Part shown: piece by piece, positions 54,705 to 63,582 of the stretch | How the letters are laid out: each line of letters opens with the position of its first letter | Numbering within the stretch: the first letter of the stretch is position 1 | Position numbers and translations under genes: made by a program | DNA from: Holophagae bacterium | GTDB lineage: Bacteria; Acidobacteriota; Holophagae; Acanthopleuribacterales; Acanthopleuribacteraceae | Length of the DNA: 64,000 nt | Assembly (NCBI GenBank): GCA_029263455.1 | Contig: JAJCXM010000032.1 | Coordinates: 124,001-188,000, forward strand | Direction of reading: 5' to 3' | The notes under the pieces: model-generated | Database searches by the model: none | Seen by the model: only the letters and a program-made list of their open reading frames with translations | What the model was told of the DNA's origin: nothing

Positions 54705-55211
54705 TTAATGACGCCTGATTGCACGTTGGGTTTGCTGCGGAGGTGGCGCTGAATGTGCGTGACAGATTGCATTGGCCAGGGCGTCAGACACATCATGCGG
54801 TGTGGGCACCTTATTCAGGCTTAATAGGATACGGACCATTTCCTGAACTTGAGCCTTGTCTGCACGTCCATAACCGGTAACGGCTAATTTTACTTCAGTG
54901 GCCGCATACTCAAATAAGGGAATTCCCATTCTCTCAGCAAGGTAAATGACGGCACCACGCATGTATCCCAGCATGAGCGTCGATTTTACGTTGACCGCGT
55001 GGAACACTTTTTCGAGTGAAATGGCTTGAGGTTGATGCTCTTTGATAACCAATTCAAGTTCGTCGACCAAATGCACCATGCGAACGCCTATTGATTGCTC
55101 GGAACGAAACTTTATCGGCCCAGAATCAATATGCGTAAGGTGGTTTCCCTGAATTCGCACCAAGCCGTAACCAGTAACACGAGAGCCAGGGTCAATACCC
55201 AGTACGATCAT
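54705..55211 (-). CDS. ruvC: Holliday junction resolvase RuvC
   Basis: A 168-residue resolvase. Catalytic acids are Asp7 (VLGIDPGSRVTGYG), Glu near 67 (ISLEKVFHAVN) and the two aspartates of PHDVSDALANAICHA near 140-145. It nicks Holliday junctions with RuvAB. The ruvA and ruvB genes are not in this window. It overlaps the YebC-like gene by four bases (ATGA), an arrangement seen in many bacteria. Confidence 0.97.
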   Translation of the reverse strand: MIVLGIDPGSRVTGYGLVRIQGNHLTHIDSGPIKFRSEQSIGVRMVHLVDELELVIKEHQPQAISLEKVFHAVNVKSTLMLGYMRGAVIYLAERMGIPLFEYAATEVKLAVTGYGRADKAQVQEMVRILLSLNKVPTPHDVSDALANAICHAHSAPPPQQTQRAIRRH

Positions 55212-55945
55212 TCGAGTTCGGATTCGTCGAAGTCAGCATTGTTCCAGACGTCCTGCACGTCGTCATTATCTTCGAAATTTTCGACAAGCTTTATTACGCT
55301 CTTTAAGTCGTTTCCGCTCACGCTCATTTCGGTGGTCGGAATCATAGTTAGTTTTGCGGATTCATTGTTAATGCCCATCTCTTCTAATTTTGCGGCTACT
55401 GCGTGTAGGGAATCGGGCTCGGTAATAATGCCCCACTGGTCACCTAAATCATCAAAATCATCGCCGCCGGCGTCTATTAGAATTTCAGTTAGTTGGTCTT
55501 CGTCTTTGCCATCTTTGTCGATGGTGATGTAGCCCTTCTTGTTGAATTGCCAAGATACGGCGCCGGTTTCCGCTAAATTACCACCTAGCTTACTAAAGAT
55601 ATGTCGAATTTCCGGTGTGGTCCTGTTCTTATTGTCGGTTAGTGCCGCAACCATAAATGCGACTCCCGAAGGTCCATAACCTTCGTAAACCATTTCGTCG
55701 TAATTTGAGCCTTCACCTGCGCCCACGCCTTTGTCGATAGCCCGCTTGATGTTGTCGTTGGGCATACTTTGTGACTTTGCGGCGTTGACGGCAGCTCGTA
55801 ATCGAGGGTTGCCATCTGTATCTGCGCCACCTTCGCGAGCAGCGACGGTAATCTCACGTACCAGTTTGGTGAATATTTTTCCGCGCTGCGCATCGACACG
55901 ACTCTTGCGATGTTGGATATTGGCCCATTTACTATGACCTGCCAT
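55208..55945 (-). CDS. YebC/PmpR-family regulator or translation factor
   Basis: A 245-residue protein that begins with the family hallmark MAGHSKWANIQHRKSRVDAQ and carries a YEGYGPSGVAFMVAALTDN segment near 88 and NLAETGAVSWQF near 125. YebC proteins have been described as transcriptional regulators and more recently as translation factors for proline-rich stretches. GAGGAG lies seven bases before the ATG at 55945. It is the first gene of the yebC-ruvC operon. The long acidic protein in this window (61571-63568) contains PPP runs that such a factor might help translate. Confidence 0.95.
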   Translation of the reverse strand: MAGHSKWANIQHRKSRVDAQRGKIFTKLVREITVAAREGGADTDGNPRLRAAVNAAKSQSMPNDNIKRAIDKGVGAGEGSNYDEMVYEGYGPSGVAFMVAALTDNKNRTTPEIRHIFSKLGGNLAETGAVSWQFNKKGYITIDKDGKDEDQLTEILIDAGGDDFDDLGDQWGIITEPDSLHAVAAKLEEMGINNESAKLTMIPTTEMSVSGNDLKSVIKLVENFEDNDDVQDVWNNADFDESELE

Positions 55946-56120
55946 GATCACTCCTCACTATTTGAGAGCCTATCTGGATCTCTTTCAATTTTCGACCCAC
56001 ATCCTAGCGGATTCACTGTCGATTGGAAAGAACCTCTCGACATTTTTGCGCATACAATAAACCTATTGTGAAGCATGTTCGTTTTGAATGATGAAAGCGA
56101 AATTATCCAGGAGGATGCAC

Positions 56121-56633
56121 ATGAAACGCTTAACGACCCTATTTATAGTCGCCGCAGCGACGACCCTATTATTTGCACAAGCAAAAACGAATCACGTGAT
56201 TCGAGTCGAAATTTTTGGAGGAGGCGAAGACGGTTCTCACGTAAATATGACGTTGCCAATCAACGCACTGGCAGCTTTTGAACCAACGGTTCGTCAAGCG
56301 TTTGAGCAGGTTGCCATAGAAGGCCACGGTATTAATCTGGCCGAGATCTGGAAGGCCGTCAAGGATTCCGGACCCATGGACTATGTAGAGATAGAAGAAT
56401 CTGACTCAACCATTCGCGTGTCTACCACCGGTACACATGTTGTGGTCCGTGCAGAAGGTGCTTTGCAAGACAACATCAACGTATCGATACCATTTGAGTT
56501 GTGTGACGCGGTATTCCGCCAATCTGAAGACTTTGATTTTGATCACTTGATGACTGTGTTAAATGGGTTGGCTGGCCAAGATTTAGTTCACATTGACACT
56601 GAAAACGAGCAAATCCGTATCTGGATTGAATAG
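56121..56633 (+). CDS. Small secreted protein of unknown function
   Basis: A 170-residue protein with a signal peptide (MKRLTTLFIVAAATTLLFAQ). The mature part has two similar beta-rich halves (HVIRVEIFGGGEDGSHVNMT near 24 and a VNVSIPFELCDA-like strand near 126), perhaps a duplicated domain, each followed by a helix and a short strand ending in an acidic turn. AGGAGG lies six bases before the ATG at 56121, so the longer in-frame start upstream is not needed. A terminator follows. No family is recognised. Confidence 0.8.
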   Translation: MKRLTTLFIVAAATTLLFAQAKTNHVIRVEIFGGGEDGSHVNMTLPINALAAFEPTVRQAFEQVAIEGHGINLAEIWKAVKDSGPMDYVEIEESDSTIRVSTTGTHVVVRAEGALQDNINVSIPFELCDAVFRQSEDFDFDHLMTVLNGLAGQDLVHIDTENEQIRIWIE

Positions 56634-56656
56634 CACTCGCAGATGCTTTAAGAAAG

Positions 56657-56685
56657 ATGGGTCCTTCTAGGGCCCATTTTTTTTT
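56657..56685 (+). terminator. Intrinsic terminator after the small secreted protein gene
   Basis: ATGGGTCC and GGGCCCAT pair (eight pairs, one G-U) around a five-base loop, followed by nine T residues. It acts on the plus strand only. Confidence 0.92.
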
Positions 56686-56704
56686 GTCTTTTTGAAGTCG
56701 GCTC

Positions 56705-57103
56705 TTAAGGTTTGGGTTCAAATTTAAGGCTTAATGAATTGATGCAGTATCGGCGATAGGATGGCGGCGGTCCGTCCGGAAAAACATGTCCTAAGTGAGA
56801 ACCGCAAGCTTGGCAAAGCGCCTCTGTCCGCACCATGCCATGGCTGGTGTCTTTTTTTTCGTCGACTGCATTTTCGGAGATGGGAGCTACATAGCTGGGC
56901 CAACCCGAGCCTGAATCGAATTTTTCTTCTGAGGCAAACAATGGCTCATCGCAGGCCGCACAGTGATAAGTACCGGCACCTTTGTGTTCCCAGAATTGAC
57001 CACAGAACGCCGCTTCCGTTCCTTTTTCGCGCAATACGCGGTAAGCTTCGTCTGATAGGCGTTCGCGCCACTCCTGTTCCGATCGCTCAACTTTACGTGC
57101 CAT
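56705..57103 (-). CDS. msrB: Peptide-methionine (R)-S-oxide reductase MsrB
   Basis: A 132-residue enzyme with the structural zinc ligands in two CXXC pairs (CAACDEPLF and CQACGSHLGHVF), the substrate motif FDSGSGWPSY near 60, and the catalytic cysteine in RRYCINSLSL near 120. It reduces methionine-R-sulfoxide in proteins with thioredoxin. No signal peptide is seen, so it is cytoplasmic. GGAGG precedes the ATG at 57103; upstream in-frame starts are less well placed. Confidence 0.97.
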   Translation of the reverse strand: MARKVERSEQEWRERLSDEAYRVLREKGTEAAFCGQFWEHKGAGTYHCAACDEPLFASEEKFDSGSGWPSYVAPISENAVDEKKDTSHGMVRTEALCQACGSHLGHVFPDGPPPSYRRYCINSLSLKFEPKP

Positions 57104-57126
57104 TATTGTATCCTCCATAAGGTGCA

Positions 57127-57155
57127 TTGCGAGTTGGATGGGTTTTCATTAGAAT
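57127..57155 (+). promoter_or_regulatory. Promoter of the TPR membrane protein gene
   Basis: TTGCGA (-35, four of six), 17 bases, then TAGAAT (-10, five of six), 35 bases before the ATG at 57190. It lies in the divergent gap with msrB. Confidence 0.6.
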
Positions 57156-57189
57156 AGTGCCCGAATGTGGCAGTTGACGGGGTTTGTTT

Positions 57190-57912
57190 ATGATTAATTT
57201 GAGTTGGAGCATTGGGCTTACGCTAGTCATCGCTATTGGCCTTATGTTTTTAGACGTCCATTTAGCCATCGCTATTCCATTGGGTCTACTTGTAGGCCTT
57301 GTCGCTTTTGTTTTATTAGGACGTAAAGTTCAAGAACAATTAGAAGGCATTATGGCGGTTGTGCAAAAAGATATCCAGGCACAGAAGTTCGATCGCGCTA
57401 TTGACACATTGAAAGACGGATTGCGTTTCAAGAACCGCCATCTCTTTGTGGCCAGCCAGTTGAACTCCCAAATTGGTATGTTGTACTACGTCAAGAAGGA
57501 CCATGACAGCGCGTTACCTTATCTTAAGAAGGGTTTCTTGAAGCATTACATTGGCACATGCATGATGGCCTGTGTCTACTACAAGCGCAAAGAATACGAC
57601 AAGATGAAACAGACCATGGACGATGCCGTTAAAGCGAATCGCAAAGAATCAATCGTCTACAGTTTGTACGCCTACCTCCTCAATCAAATCAAAGACCGCG
57701 AATCAGCTATTAAAATCTTGCAAAAGGGCTTAAAGAAAGTCCCCAATGATGACAAGATGAACGCCAATTTGATCCTACTCCAGAATCAAAAGAAGATGAA
57801 AATGAAGGCTTATGGCGATATTTGGCTGCAATTCATGTTGGAGCGGCCACCGCGAATCATGCAGGGACCACCTCAGCATGTACGTTATTCCAAAAAAGCT
57901 ATGTTTCGTTAA
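57190..57912 (+). CDS. TPR protein with two membrane helices
   Basis: A 240-residue protein. Two hydrophobic helices (~5-22 and ~27-45) anchor it with little loop between, and a TPR-like helical domain (~60-215) should face the cytoplasm. Recognisable units include AIDTLKDGLRFKNRHLFVAS and a SAIKILQKGLKKVPNDDKMN unit. The C-terminal tail is basic and proline-rich. The role is unknown; TPR domains usually hold partners. The next gene, a lytic transglycosylase, has its own promoter. Confidence 0.82.
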   Translation: MINLSWSIGLTLVIAIGLMFLDVHLAIAIPLGLLVGLVAFVLLGRKVQEQLEGIMAVVQKDIQAQKFDRAIDTLKDGLRFKNRHLFVASQLNSQIGMLYYVKKDHDSALPYLKKGFLKHYIGTCMMACVYYKRKEYDKMKQTMDDAVKANRKESIVYSLYAYLLNQIKDRESAIKILQKGLKKVPNDDKMNANLILLQNQKKMKMKAYGDIWLQFMLERPPRIMQGPPQHVRYSKKAMFR

Positions 57913-57922
57913 TGAATATATC

Positions 57923-57951
57923 TTGACTCTCCGTTGCTGACCTGCTAGTCT
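57923..57951 (+). promoter_or_regulatory. Promoter of the lytic transglycosylase gene
   Basis: TTGACT (five of six) is followed by exactly 17 bases and TAGTCT, which is weak by itself but preceded by TG in the extended -10 position (57943-57944). Confidence 0.6.
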
Positions 57952-57988
57952 CCACCGTTCCTGAGGGGGAGCGTTGAACGAGGTCACC

Positions 57989-58606
57989 ATGTTTAATATA
58001 GTAAGGCTGTGTGCGCACTTCGGTGTGATTGTCCTACTATGTCTAGTAGGGCAACAAGGTACGCCAGAGTTAAAGGTAGAGGCTCGACAGGATGTGTTAT
58101 CGGGACTTTTGGAGTGCTTTGATGTAGAAGCATTTGAAGTCGCCGAATACTTGAGCTACCGTATCCCGTTTAGATCTGATCTTGAACTATTACAGCTTTC
58201 ACAGTTAATTATCGAAAAGTCCGCTGAAATAGGGGTCGATCCAACGGTTTTGCTGGCAGTAATTGATGTCGAATCAACCTACAATGCTTGTGCTTTGTCG
58301 AGGGTCGGCGCTAAAGGTCTCATGCAGGTAATGCCTTATCGGATTTTGGGTCGCGAAGAGGCAAGCAAGCTGTTCGCTTTCAATAGTCACTTGATTTATG
58401 ACCCCTATTGGAACATTGCCTTCGGCGCCCAGTATTTGGGCGAACTGATCCAACGATTTGATTCACTTGAAACGGCGCTGACTGCCTATAACATGGGTCC
58501 TACCCGGGTCGCTCAAATCCTTGATGAGGATGGATTTGTGTCAAATAGATACGCTAACCGCGTTTTTCGGCGTGTACGTGTGATTGAGACGCAAGTAAAT
58601 ATCTAA
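57989..58606 (+). CDS. Lytic transglycosylase (SLT domain)
   Basis: A 205-residue exported enzyme. A hydrophobic N-terminal segment (LCAHFGVIVLLCLVG) acts as signal or anchor. The SLT domain has the catalytic glutamate in IDVESTYN near 95, then GAKGLMQVMP near 110 and TAYNMGPTRV near 172, the standard family motifs. It cleaves peptidoglycan between MurNAc and GlcNAc, forming 1,6-anhydroMurNAc. The ATG at 57989 follows GAGG at five bases; a TTG at 57974 is the alternative. The stop overlaps the convergent DUF4388 gene by three bases. Confidence 0.92.
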   Translation: MFNIVRLCAHFGVIVLLCLVGQQGTPELKVEARQDVLSGLLECFDVEAFEVAEYLSYRIPFRSDLELLQLSQLIIEKSAEIGVDPTVLLAVIDVESTYNACALSRVGAKGLMQVMPYRILGREEASKLFAFNSHLIYDPYWNIAFGAQYLGELIQRFDSLETALTAYNMGPTRVAQILDEDGFVSNRYANRVFRRVRVIETQVNI

Positions 58607-60141
58607 TCGCCAGTCTTTTTTCCGCGTAACCGATCCATAAAACTGACCTTGTTTTCATCGCGCAAGGAACTGAGCAGATCGGCAGCTTCGTCGTTCATCG
58701 GATCAAACTCTAACGCCTGCTTAAGGTGATTGATGGCTGGCGGCTTATGCCCTTGCTCAGCGTAAAGGCGAGCGATAAGGTAGTGGGCGCGGGCATTAGT
58801 TGCGTCCAACTCGATTGCTTTATTTAGATGAGCGCGCGCCTTAGATGCCCAGTTTGGATTACGCATTTCAATTTTGCCTAACTCGATCAAATAACGTGGT
58901 TCGTCGGGCGCCAAGCGTACAGCCTGTTCGAGATATCTATGGGCATTAAAGAAATCTTCTTCATGGACATATTTTATGGCCATCTTATAAGGCTCAAGCG
59001 CCATTTCGGCGCGCTCCTTAGATGACAACGATGGTTGGAAGTCCTGCACGCTATGAACACTATTCATGTACTCTTCGCGTTTTGTCGGATCATTAAGGAC
59101 GTTGAATGCATAGTTTACGTGCGAGAGGATTTTGTTGAGGTATGGTCTCAAGTCTTTAAGATGCTCGGCATTGCAAAGATCCGGGTGATATATCTTGTTG
59201 TGTTTGAGGAATGACTCGCGTAGTTCTTTGGTCGTGCATTTTGGTGGAACCTCTAAGAAATTCCACAAATTTTCGTTTTTCATTTCAAGGTACTTCTTGA
59301 TAATTACTTCACGTTCTTTACCTTGCGCGGAGGTCAAGTCTTTGTGGATTCCAACTTTGGGAGGTTCCAATTCGTCTTGGCCAAAGTGGTCAAATCGATT
59401 CACTAATTGGGGTCGTTCTGTTTGAGCCGAAACCACATTTAGACAGAACATGGCATACATGAGCCGACGAAACTCGTCTTCTTTCATGCGAGTAATTGGA
59501 AGTAGGCTCTCGAATGAGGAATGGCCATCGACGCGCGACAAAGCATAACCCTCATCGGGTGTCAGCGGCAGATCTCTCATTGGGATTGTTGGGTTGGGAT
59601 TGAACTTAATCGGCTCGTTAGCAAATCTTGAGAGCTCATTATCCAGAAGAATGAGGTTACGAATGGAGCGAATGCCCTCAATAAGTAATTTGGGGAAATC
59701 GAAGGTGCGATTCAAATCGGCGGGCAGTTGCGGGTCCTGTTCTTCCAGAAAATAGAGGCCGGAATCCAACTCAAACGTCGAAAAGACGATGTCTTTGACT
59801 TGACGGTCTAGGTGGGTATTCAATTCTTCCGGCGTGAGACACTCCATATCAAGTAGGATCTGGCCAAAGCGTTTTTTGCCATCCATCTTGAGAATGGCGC
59901 GCGTAAATTGATCTTCAGTAATAATGCCTGTTTCAAGCAATAACCTACCGAATCGATCAGCTTCTTGATTTGATAGGGCAAAACACACACTGCCGCGCCG
60001 AATATAAATTCTGCGTCCAAACTTACGATTGGATCCCATGATGTGTAATGTGCCAGAGCGCTTGTTCTGAAACATCTCACATAAAATCCAAGGAACCCGC
60101 ATTTGAGCCAGGTCTTGTGTCTGAAAGTCGACGACGTCCAT
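58603..60141 (-). CDS. DUF4388-J domain-TPR protein
   Basis: A 512-residue cytoplasmic protein with three parts. Residues ~1-130 are DUF4388-like (RSGTLHIMGSNRKFGRRIYI, GLYFLEE), a module common in polarity and signalling proteins. Residues ~295-360 are a J domain with an intact HPD (KIYHPDL near 319) and the LRESFLKHNK helix, predicting contact with a DnaK. Residues ~385-500 are TPRs (AHRYLEQAVRLAPDEPRYLI, ARAHLNKAIELDATNARAHY). A DnaK-recruiting J domain joined to adaptor repeats suggests a chaperone-linked scaffold. GGGAG lies eight bases before the ATG. The N-terminal module resembles the partial gene at 63583. Confidence 0.9.
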   Translation of the reverse strand: MDVVDFQTQDLAQMRVPWILCEMFQNKRSGTLHIMGSNRKFGRRIYIRRGSVCFALSNQEADRFGRLLLETGIITEDQFTRAILKMDGKKRFGQILLDMECLTPEELNTHLDRQVKDIVFSTFELDSGLYFLEEQDPQLPADLNRTFDFPKLLIEGIRSIRNLILLDNELSRFANEPIKFNPNPTIPMRDLPLTPDEGYALSRVDGHSSFESLLPITRMKEDEFRRLMYAMFCLNVVSAQTERPQLVNRFDHFGQDELEPPKVGIHKDLTSAQGKEREVIIKKYLEMKNENLWNFLEVPPKCTTKELRESFLKHNKIYHPDLCNAEHLKDLRPYLNKILSHVNYAFNVLNDPTKREEYMNSVHSVQDFQPSLSSKERAEMALEPYKMAIKYVHEEDFFNAHRYLEQAVRLAPDEPRYLIELGKIEMRNPNWASKARAHLNKAIELDATNARAHYLIARLYAEQGHKPPAINHLKQALEFDPMNDEAADLLSSLRDENKVSFMDRLRGKKTGD

Positions 60142-60197
60142 GCACTAAACTCCCTGAATTCCCTCGAAAAAGTGGGAAATGACTTATTATAAGGCTT

Positions 60198-61481
60198 ATG
60201 ACAATACAATCTACAAGTGAATCCTTCGAGTCGCAGCAGATAAAGGTTCAGGCATGGCTCTTTGGTGGGCAAGGTCTAGCGCGGCGTTCTGACGGCGCTG
60301 TAGTTATGATTCCGGGCGGCATTCCAGGCGATTGTTATGAAGTCAACAGCTTCCGCAAAGAACGTGGCGTTTTGTGGGCCGATCAAGCTACTCGACTCGT
60401 TGCTTCTGATATGCGAATCAATGCTCCTTGCCCTCATGCAGAGGGGTGTGGTGGCTGTCACTTTCAACACGTCAGCCGTGTGCATGAAACTAGCCTGAAA
60501 GTTGAAGCGCTACGAGATAGCTTATCCAGGATTGCCCAAATCAAGGAGGCTGAGGTCCAGGTCCACGATTACGATTTAGCTCACTCACGTAGTCGTGGCG
60601 AATTGCGTGTTGACGCGAATGGATTGGGCCTATTCTCGGTCAAATCACACCGTGTCGAACCTTTGAGCAACTGTTTGGTTGTCCCCAGGGTTTTGCAAGA
60701 TATGTGGCCGCTGCTTAAGGCTATGGTAAAGGACATCTCTTTTATTGGAAGTATCGCCTACGCTGCTCATCTGGACTGCCTCATTTTAGAGTTCAAAACA
60801 AGGTCACGCCGTCACCCTATTTCAGAGAAGGGTTGGTTGACGTTCAAGGCAGCAGGCTTGGCTGGACTGGTAGTGAGGGCAGCAAACGGAAAAATAATCA
60901 ACCAATGGGGTGCCCGCAGTTGCACAGCCGAGTGGAATGGCGTTTCCGTTGAATTGACAACCACCCAATTTTTCCAATCGAACCCTGCGAGTTGGGCTGA
61001 TTTTTTTGAACGCGTCATGCAATGGAAAGAAACTCTAGGGCCTGGACCAGTTTGGGACGTCCATGCAGGATCGGGATTTTTTGTGAGCTGTCTTTTGGAA
61101 CTTAAGGTGATTGCCACAGAACCCGATATGAAAGCAGTGAAGCTACTCAAGAAGTCCTTTCAATCACGTTGTCCTGAACTGAGCATCTATCCTGGTATGG
61201 CGGAGACCTGGTTGATGGCTGACGAAAATCAACCTACTTTGAAATCATTGGCGGGCTGTATTTTGGACCCGCCACGATCCGGTCTTTCTCGTACTTTGAG
61301 TGCTGAATTACGGGACAGGGGCCCTGAAAAAATGTTGATGTTCTCCTGCGATCCGGCAACCTTTGCTCGTGATCTAAATAGGTTATCTGATTCGTATCAA
61401 ATTCATGGTGCTTTTCATTTATTAAACGTTAATCCAGCCACAGCCCGATTCGAAGTGGCTGTGGAGTTGGTAAGGCCGTAA
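60198..61481 (+). CDS. RNA m5U methyltransferase, TrmA/RlmD family
   Basis: A 427-residue SAM-dependent methyltransferase. The N-terminal part has a TRAM-like domain, and CPHAEGCGGCHFQH near 78-90 supplies three cysteines of a [4Fe-4S] cluster, with the fourth perhaps near 160 (SNCLVV). The Rossmann domain has VWDVHAGSGFF near 287, ILDPPRSGLS near 353 and the catalytic cysteine in FSCDPATFARDL near 384, with the C-terminal FEVAVEL glutamate. It methylates uridine at C5 in rRNA or tRNA; the target cannot be told. A TATTAT sequence and weak spacing before the ATG hint at a very short leader. Confidence 0.92.
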   Translation: MTIQSTSESFESQQIKVQAWLFGGQGLARRSDGAVVMIPGGIPGDCYEVNSFRKERGVLWADQATRLVASDMRINAPCPHAEGCGGCHFQHVSRVHETSLKVEALRDSLSRIAQIKEAEVQVHDYDLAHSRSRGELRVDANGLGLFSVKSHRVEPLSNCLVVPRVLQDMWPLLKAMVKDISFIGSIAYAAHLDCLILEFKTRSRRHPISEKGWLTFKAAGLAGLVVRAANGKIINQWGARSCTAEWNGVSVELTTTQFFQSNPASWADFFERVMQWKETLGPGPVWDVHAGSGFFVSCLLELKVIATEPDMKAVKLLKKSFQSRCPELSIYPGMAETWLMADENQPTLKSLAGCILDPPRSGLSRTLSAELRDRGPEKMLMFSCDPATFARDLNRLSDSYQIHGAFHLLNVNPATARFEVAVELVRP

Positions 61482-61516
61482 TTGGCTTTGCCCTCTATTC
61501 TTCATTGCGTTAAGAT

Positions 61517-61545
61517 TTGACCCATTGCTTGCCAATGCTTTAAAT
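61517..61545 (+). promoter_or_regulatory. Promoter of the acidic repeat protein gene
   Basis: TTGACC (five of six), a 17-base spacer and TTAAAT (four of six) lie 26 bases before the ATG at 61571, giving a leader of roughly 20 bases. Confidence 0.65.
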
Positions 61546-61570
61546 GATTGTTAAATAACAGGTGGTTCTA

Positions 61571-63568
61571 ATGGATCCGTTGATGATTCCCAAATCATGC
61601 ATCATCCAGGGCGAAAAAATTACGATCAGATATCAGGGTGATATTGTGATCGAAAATGATTTGGTGCCGCTCTCGATCAAGTCGGATGAGGGTGGAATCC
61701 GTTTCAGGCCTCAAAACAACTCGGTTTCGTGTAGTCACTTGAGCGCAGAGCAAGGGATTTTAGAGATAGAAGGCGAGCGACTTGAGGCCGATACGTTGAC
61801 GGCCAAAACAGCCATTATTAGGGCTGGTGAGTTAGAAATACATCAATTTGTGCAAACTTCTGAAGAATTGCTTATTGAGGCAGAATCGCTTAAGGCACAA
61901 TCCTTAAGGGCCAATGAGTTGGAATTAACGGCAGCCAACGTGTTGGAGCTACAAAATGTTGAAGTCGTAGGCGATCTGGTGATGACCTTCGATCGCGGCA
62001 AGGTTACGGAAATAAAAGGACGAAAAATAACTATCAAAGCTGGTGCGAGCTTTGAATGTGAGCGAATCGTAGCGTCCGAGGAAGTGATCTTTGCGTCAGG
62101 AAGTATTGCCGTCAAGTTTATCGACGCACCACGTATTACGGCGGACCCATCGGTGAAGGGAATCGTCATCCTGACCAACGCCGAAGAGGTGAGAGCTGAA
62201 GGTGTGCGAGGTTTTATTCGCCCTAACGAGTTTAAGATGTTGACCGATCAGGGTCCGCTCTTGGCTCTCACATCAGTGGCGAGTGAACCGTCTGACAGAT
62301 CATTTGATTGGGCTCAAGGGCCTGCCCCAGATCCTCCGTCAGCGACAGAACCTGAATCCGAGCCGGAGGGTGACGGTGTAACTTCCATGGACCTTGATTT
62401 CGAGGAACTGGAAGCGCAAGTTGAAGAAGAGGCAACGCAAGAATCGTCCGACGAGCCTGAAGAGATTGTCCATGAAGACATTGATGTTGATGCGGAAGAT
62501 GGTGAGTTTGAAGACGTACCCGAAACGGATGTCGAGGAAGATGTGCCGCCGCCCTTGATTGAAGATGAGGCCGATGCAGATGTCGAAGAGGATGTACCGC
62601 CGCCCTTGATTGAAGATGAGGCCGATGCAGATGTCGAAGACGATGTACCGCCGCTTATGATTGATGAGCAGGATGACACCCCTCCACCTCTTACAGAAAT
62701 CGATGAAGATATCCCTCCGCCCTTTGATGAAACATCGGAGTCGGAAAGTGCGGAATCGATTGTGGACGAATCTGTCGAGCAAATAAAAACCGTTAACATG
62801 GACGATGAAGTCGAAGATTTTATGACCCGTGAAATCCGCGATTTCAACCCTAACGCCCAATTGATCACAGAGGACGTCGAACCTGAACAGGCTGAAGACG
62901 ATGATATGTTGCTTGAGGGAGACGATGAAGTTTCGGACTCCATGTTATTAGATGACGATGACGATGAAATTCTGGAAATTGATATTCCGAGCGAAGAAGT
63001 CGAGTTCCTGCCGGAAATAACAGATTTTGATGATTTACCTGAATTGAATGAGGGCGATGTCAGCCTTAACGAAGATGCCAATAGTGGACCTATCGGCGAC
63101 GTTCCTTCCGTCGCCCCCATCCCTGATGATTATGATGAGCAGGATTCTGGAGAAGATGAAGCGATCGAATCCGAAGACGATGTAATCGACGACGAGCCTT
63201 TAGACGGCGAAAACGTCGCTGACAACTCAATCGATCAAAGCATGCATTTGGAAGAAACCTACACACCCACCGACTTCGATGCTGCCATGTTGGAAGAAAA
63301 TGAAGGCGATAGCGATGAGGACATCGTCGTTAGCCGCCTCAATGCAGTATTGGACGAAATCAAGGAATGTTTTCCGGATGTTAACTACCCGAAATTCATC
63401 AACCAGATCCAGTCGTATTTGGATGAACGGCGATTTTCGATATTACGCAAGAAACGTAACATGGAAGCCGTGCTCAATAGTTTTGATCGTTTGAAACACG
63501 CGCGCATATCGGAGCTTGCTCGGGACTTTTACGCAGTTCTGATTGACCATTTCGGCGACGAATTTTAG
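61571..63568 (+). CDS. Long acidic protein with N-terminal beta-helix-like domain and PPP repeats
   Basis: A 665-residue cytoplasmic protein of unknown family. Residues ~1-220 are strand-rich with a regular periodicity (TAKTAIIRAGELEIHQFVQT, LELTAANVLELQNVEVVGDL), like bactofilin or polymer-forming beta-helices. Residues ~235-590 are extremely acidic and probably disordered, with Pro-rich units (DVPPPLIEDEADA). The last ~75 residues form a helical domain (SRLNAVLDEIKECFPDVNY, LRKKRNMEAVLNSFDRL). This layout suits a scaffold. AGGTGG lies five bases before the ATG at 61571. The next gene, DUF4388-like, starts 14 bases after its stop. Confidence 0.82.
   Translation: MDPLMIPKSCIIQGEKITIRYQGDIVIENDLVPLSIKSDEGGIRFRPQNNSVSCSHLSAEQGILEIEGERLEADTLTAKTAIIRAGELEIHQFVQTSEELLIEAESLKAQSLRANELELTAANVLELQNVEVVGDLVMTFDRGKVTEIKGRKITIKAGASFECERIVASEEVIFASGSIAVKFIDAPRITADPSVKGIVILTNAEEVRAEGVRGFIRPNEFKMLTDQGPLLALTSVASEPSDRSFDWAQGPAPDPPSATEPESEPEGDGVTSMDLDFEELEAQVEEEATQESSDEPEEIVHEDIDVDAEDGEFEDVPETDVEEDVPPPLIEDEADADVEEDVPPPLIEDEADADVEDDVPPLMIDEQDDTPPPLTEIDEDIPPPFDETSESESAESIVDESVEQIKTVNMDDEVEDFMTREIRDFNPNAQLITEDVEPEQAEDDDMLLEGDDEVSDSMLLDDDDDEILEIDIPSEEVEFLPEITDFDDLPELNEGDVSLNEDANSGPIGDVPSVAPIPDDYDEQDSGEDEAIESEDDVIDDEPLDGENVADNSIDQSMHLEETYTPTDFDAAMLEENEGDSDEDIVVSRLNAVLDEIKECFPDVNYPKFINQIQSYLDERRFSILRKKRNMEAVLNSFDRLKHARISELARDFYAVLIDHFGDEF
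62528..62680 (+). repeat. 51-bp tandem repeat coding for a 17-residue unit
   Basis: Two near-identical 51-base units (62528-62578 and 62579-62629), differing by three silent changes, are followed by a diverged third unit to 62680 and a looser trace of a fourth. Each encodes an acidic unit centred on DVPPPLIEDEADA. The silent differences point to a fairly recent in-frame duplication. Confidence 0.9.
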
Positions 63569-63582
63569 ATCGTTGGATTAAT

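Noticed and set aside
62314-63120. Minus-strand frame of 268 residues rich in Ser and Gly
   Set aside because: It is the antisense shadow of the acidic repeat region (Asp/Glu codons read backwards as Ser/Phe/Ile-type codons) and has no start signal.
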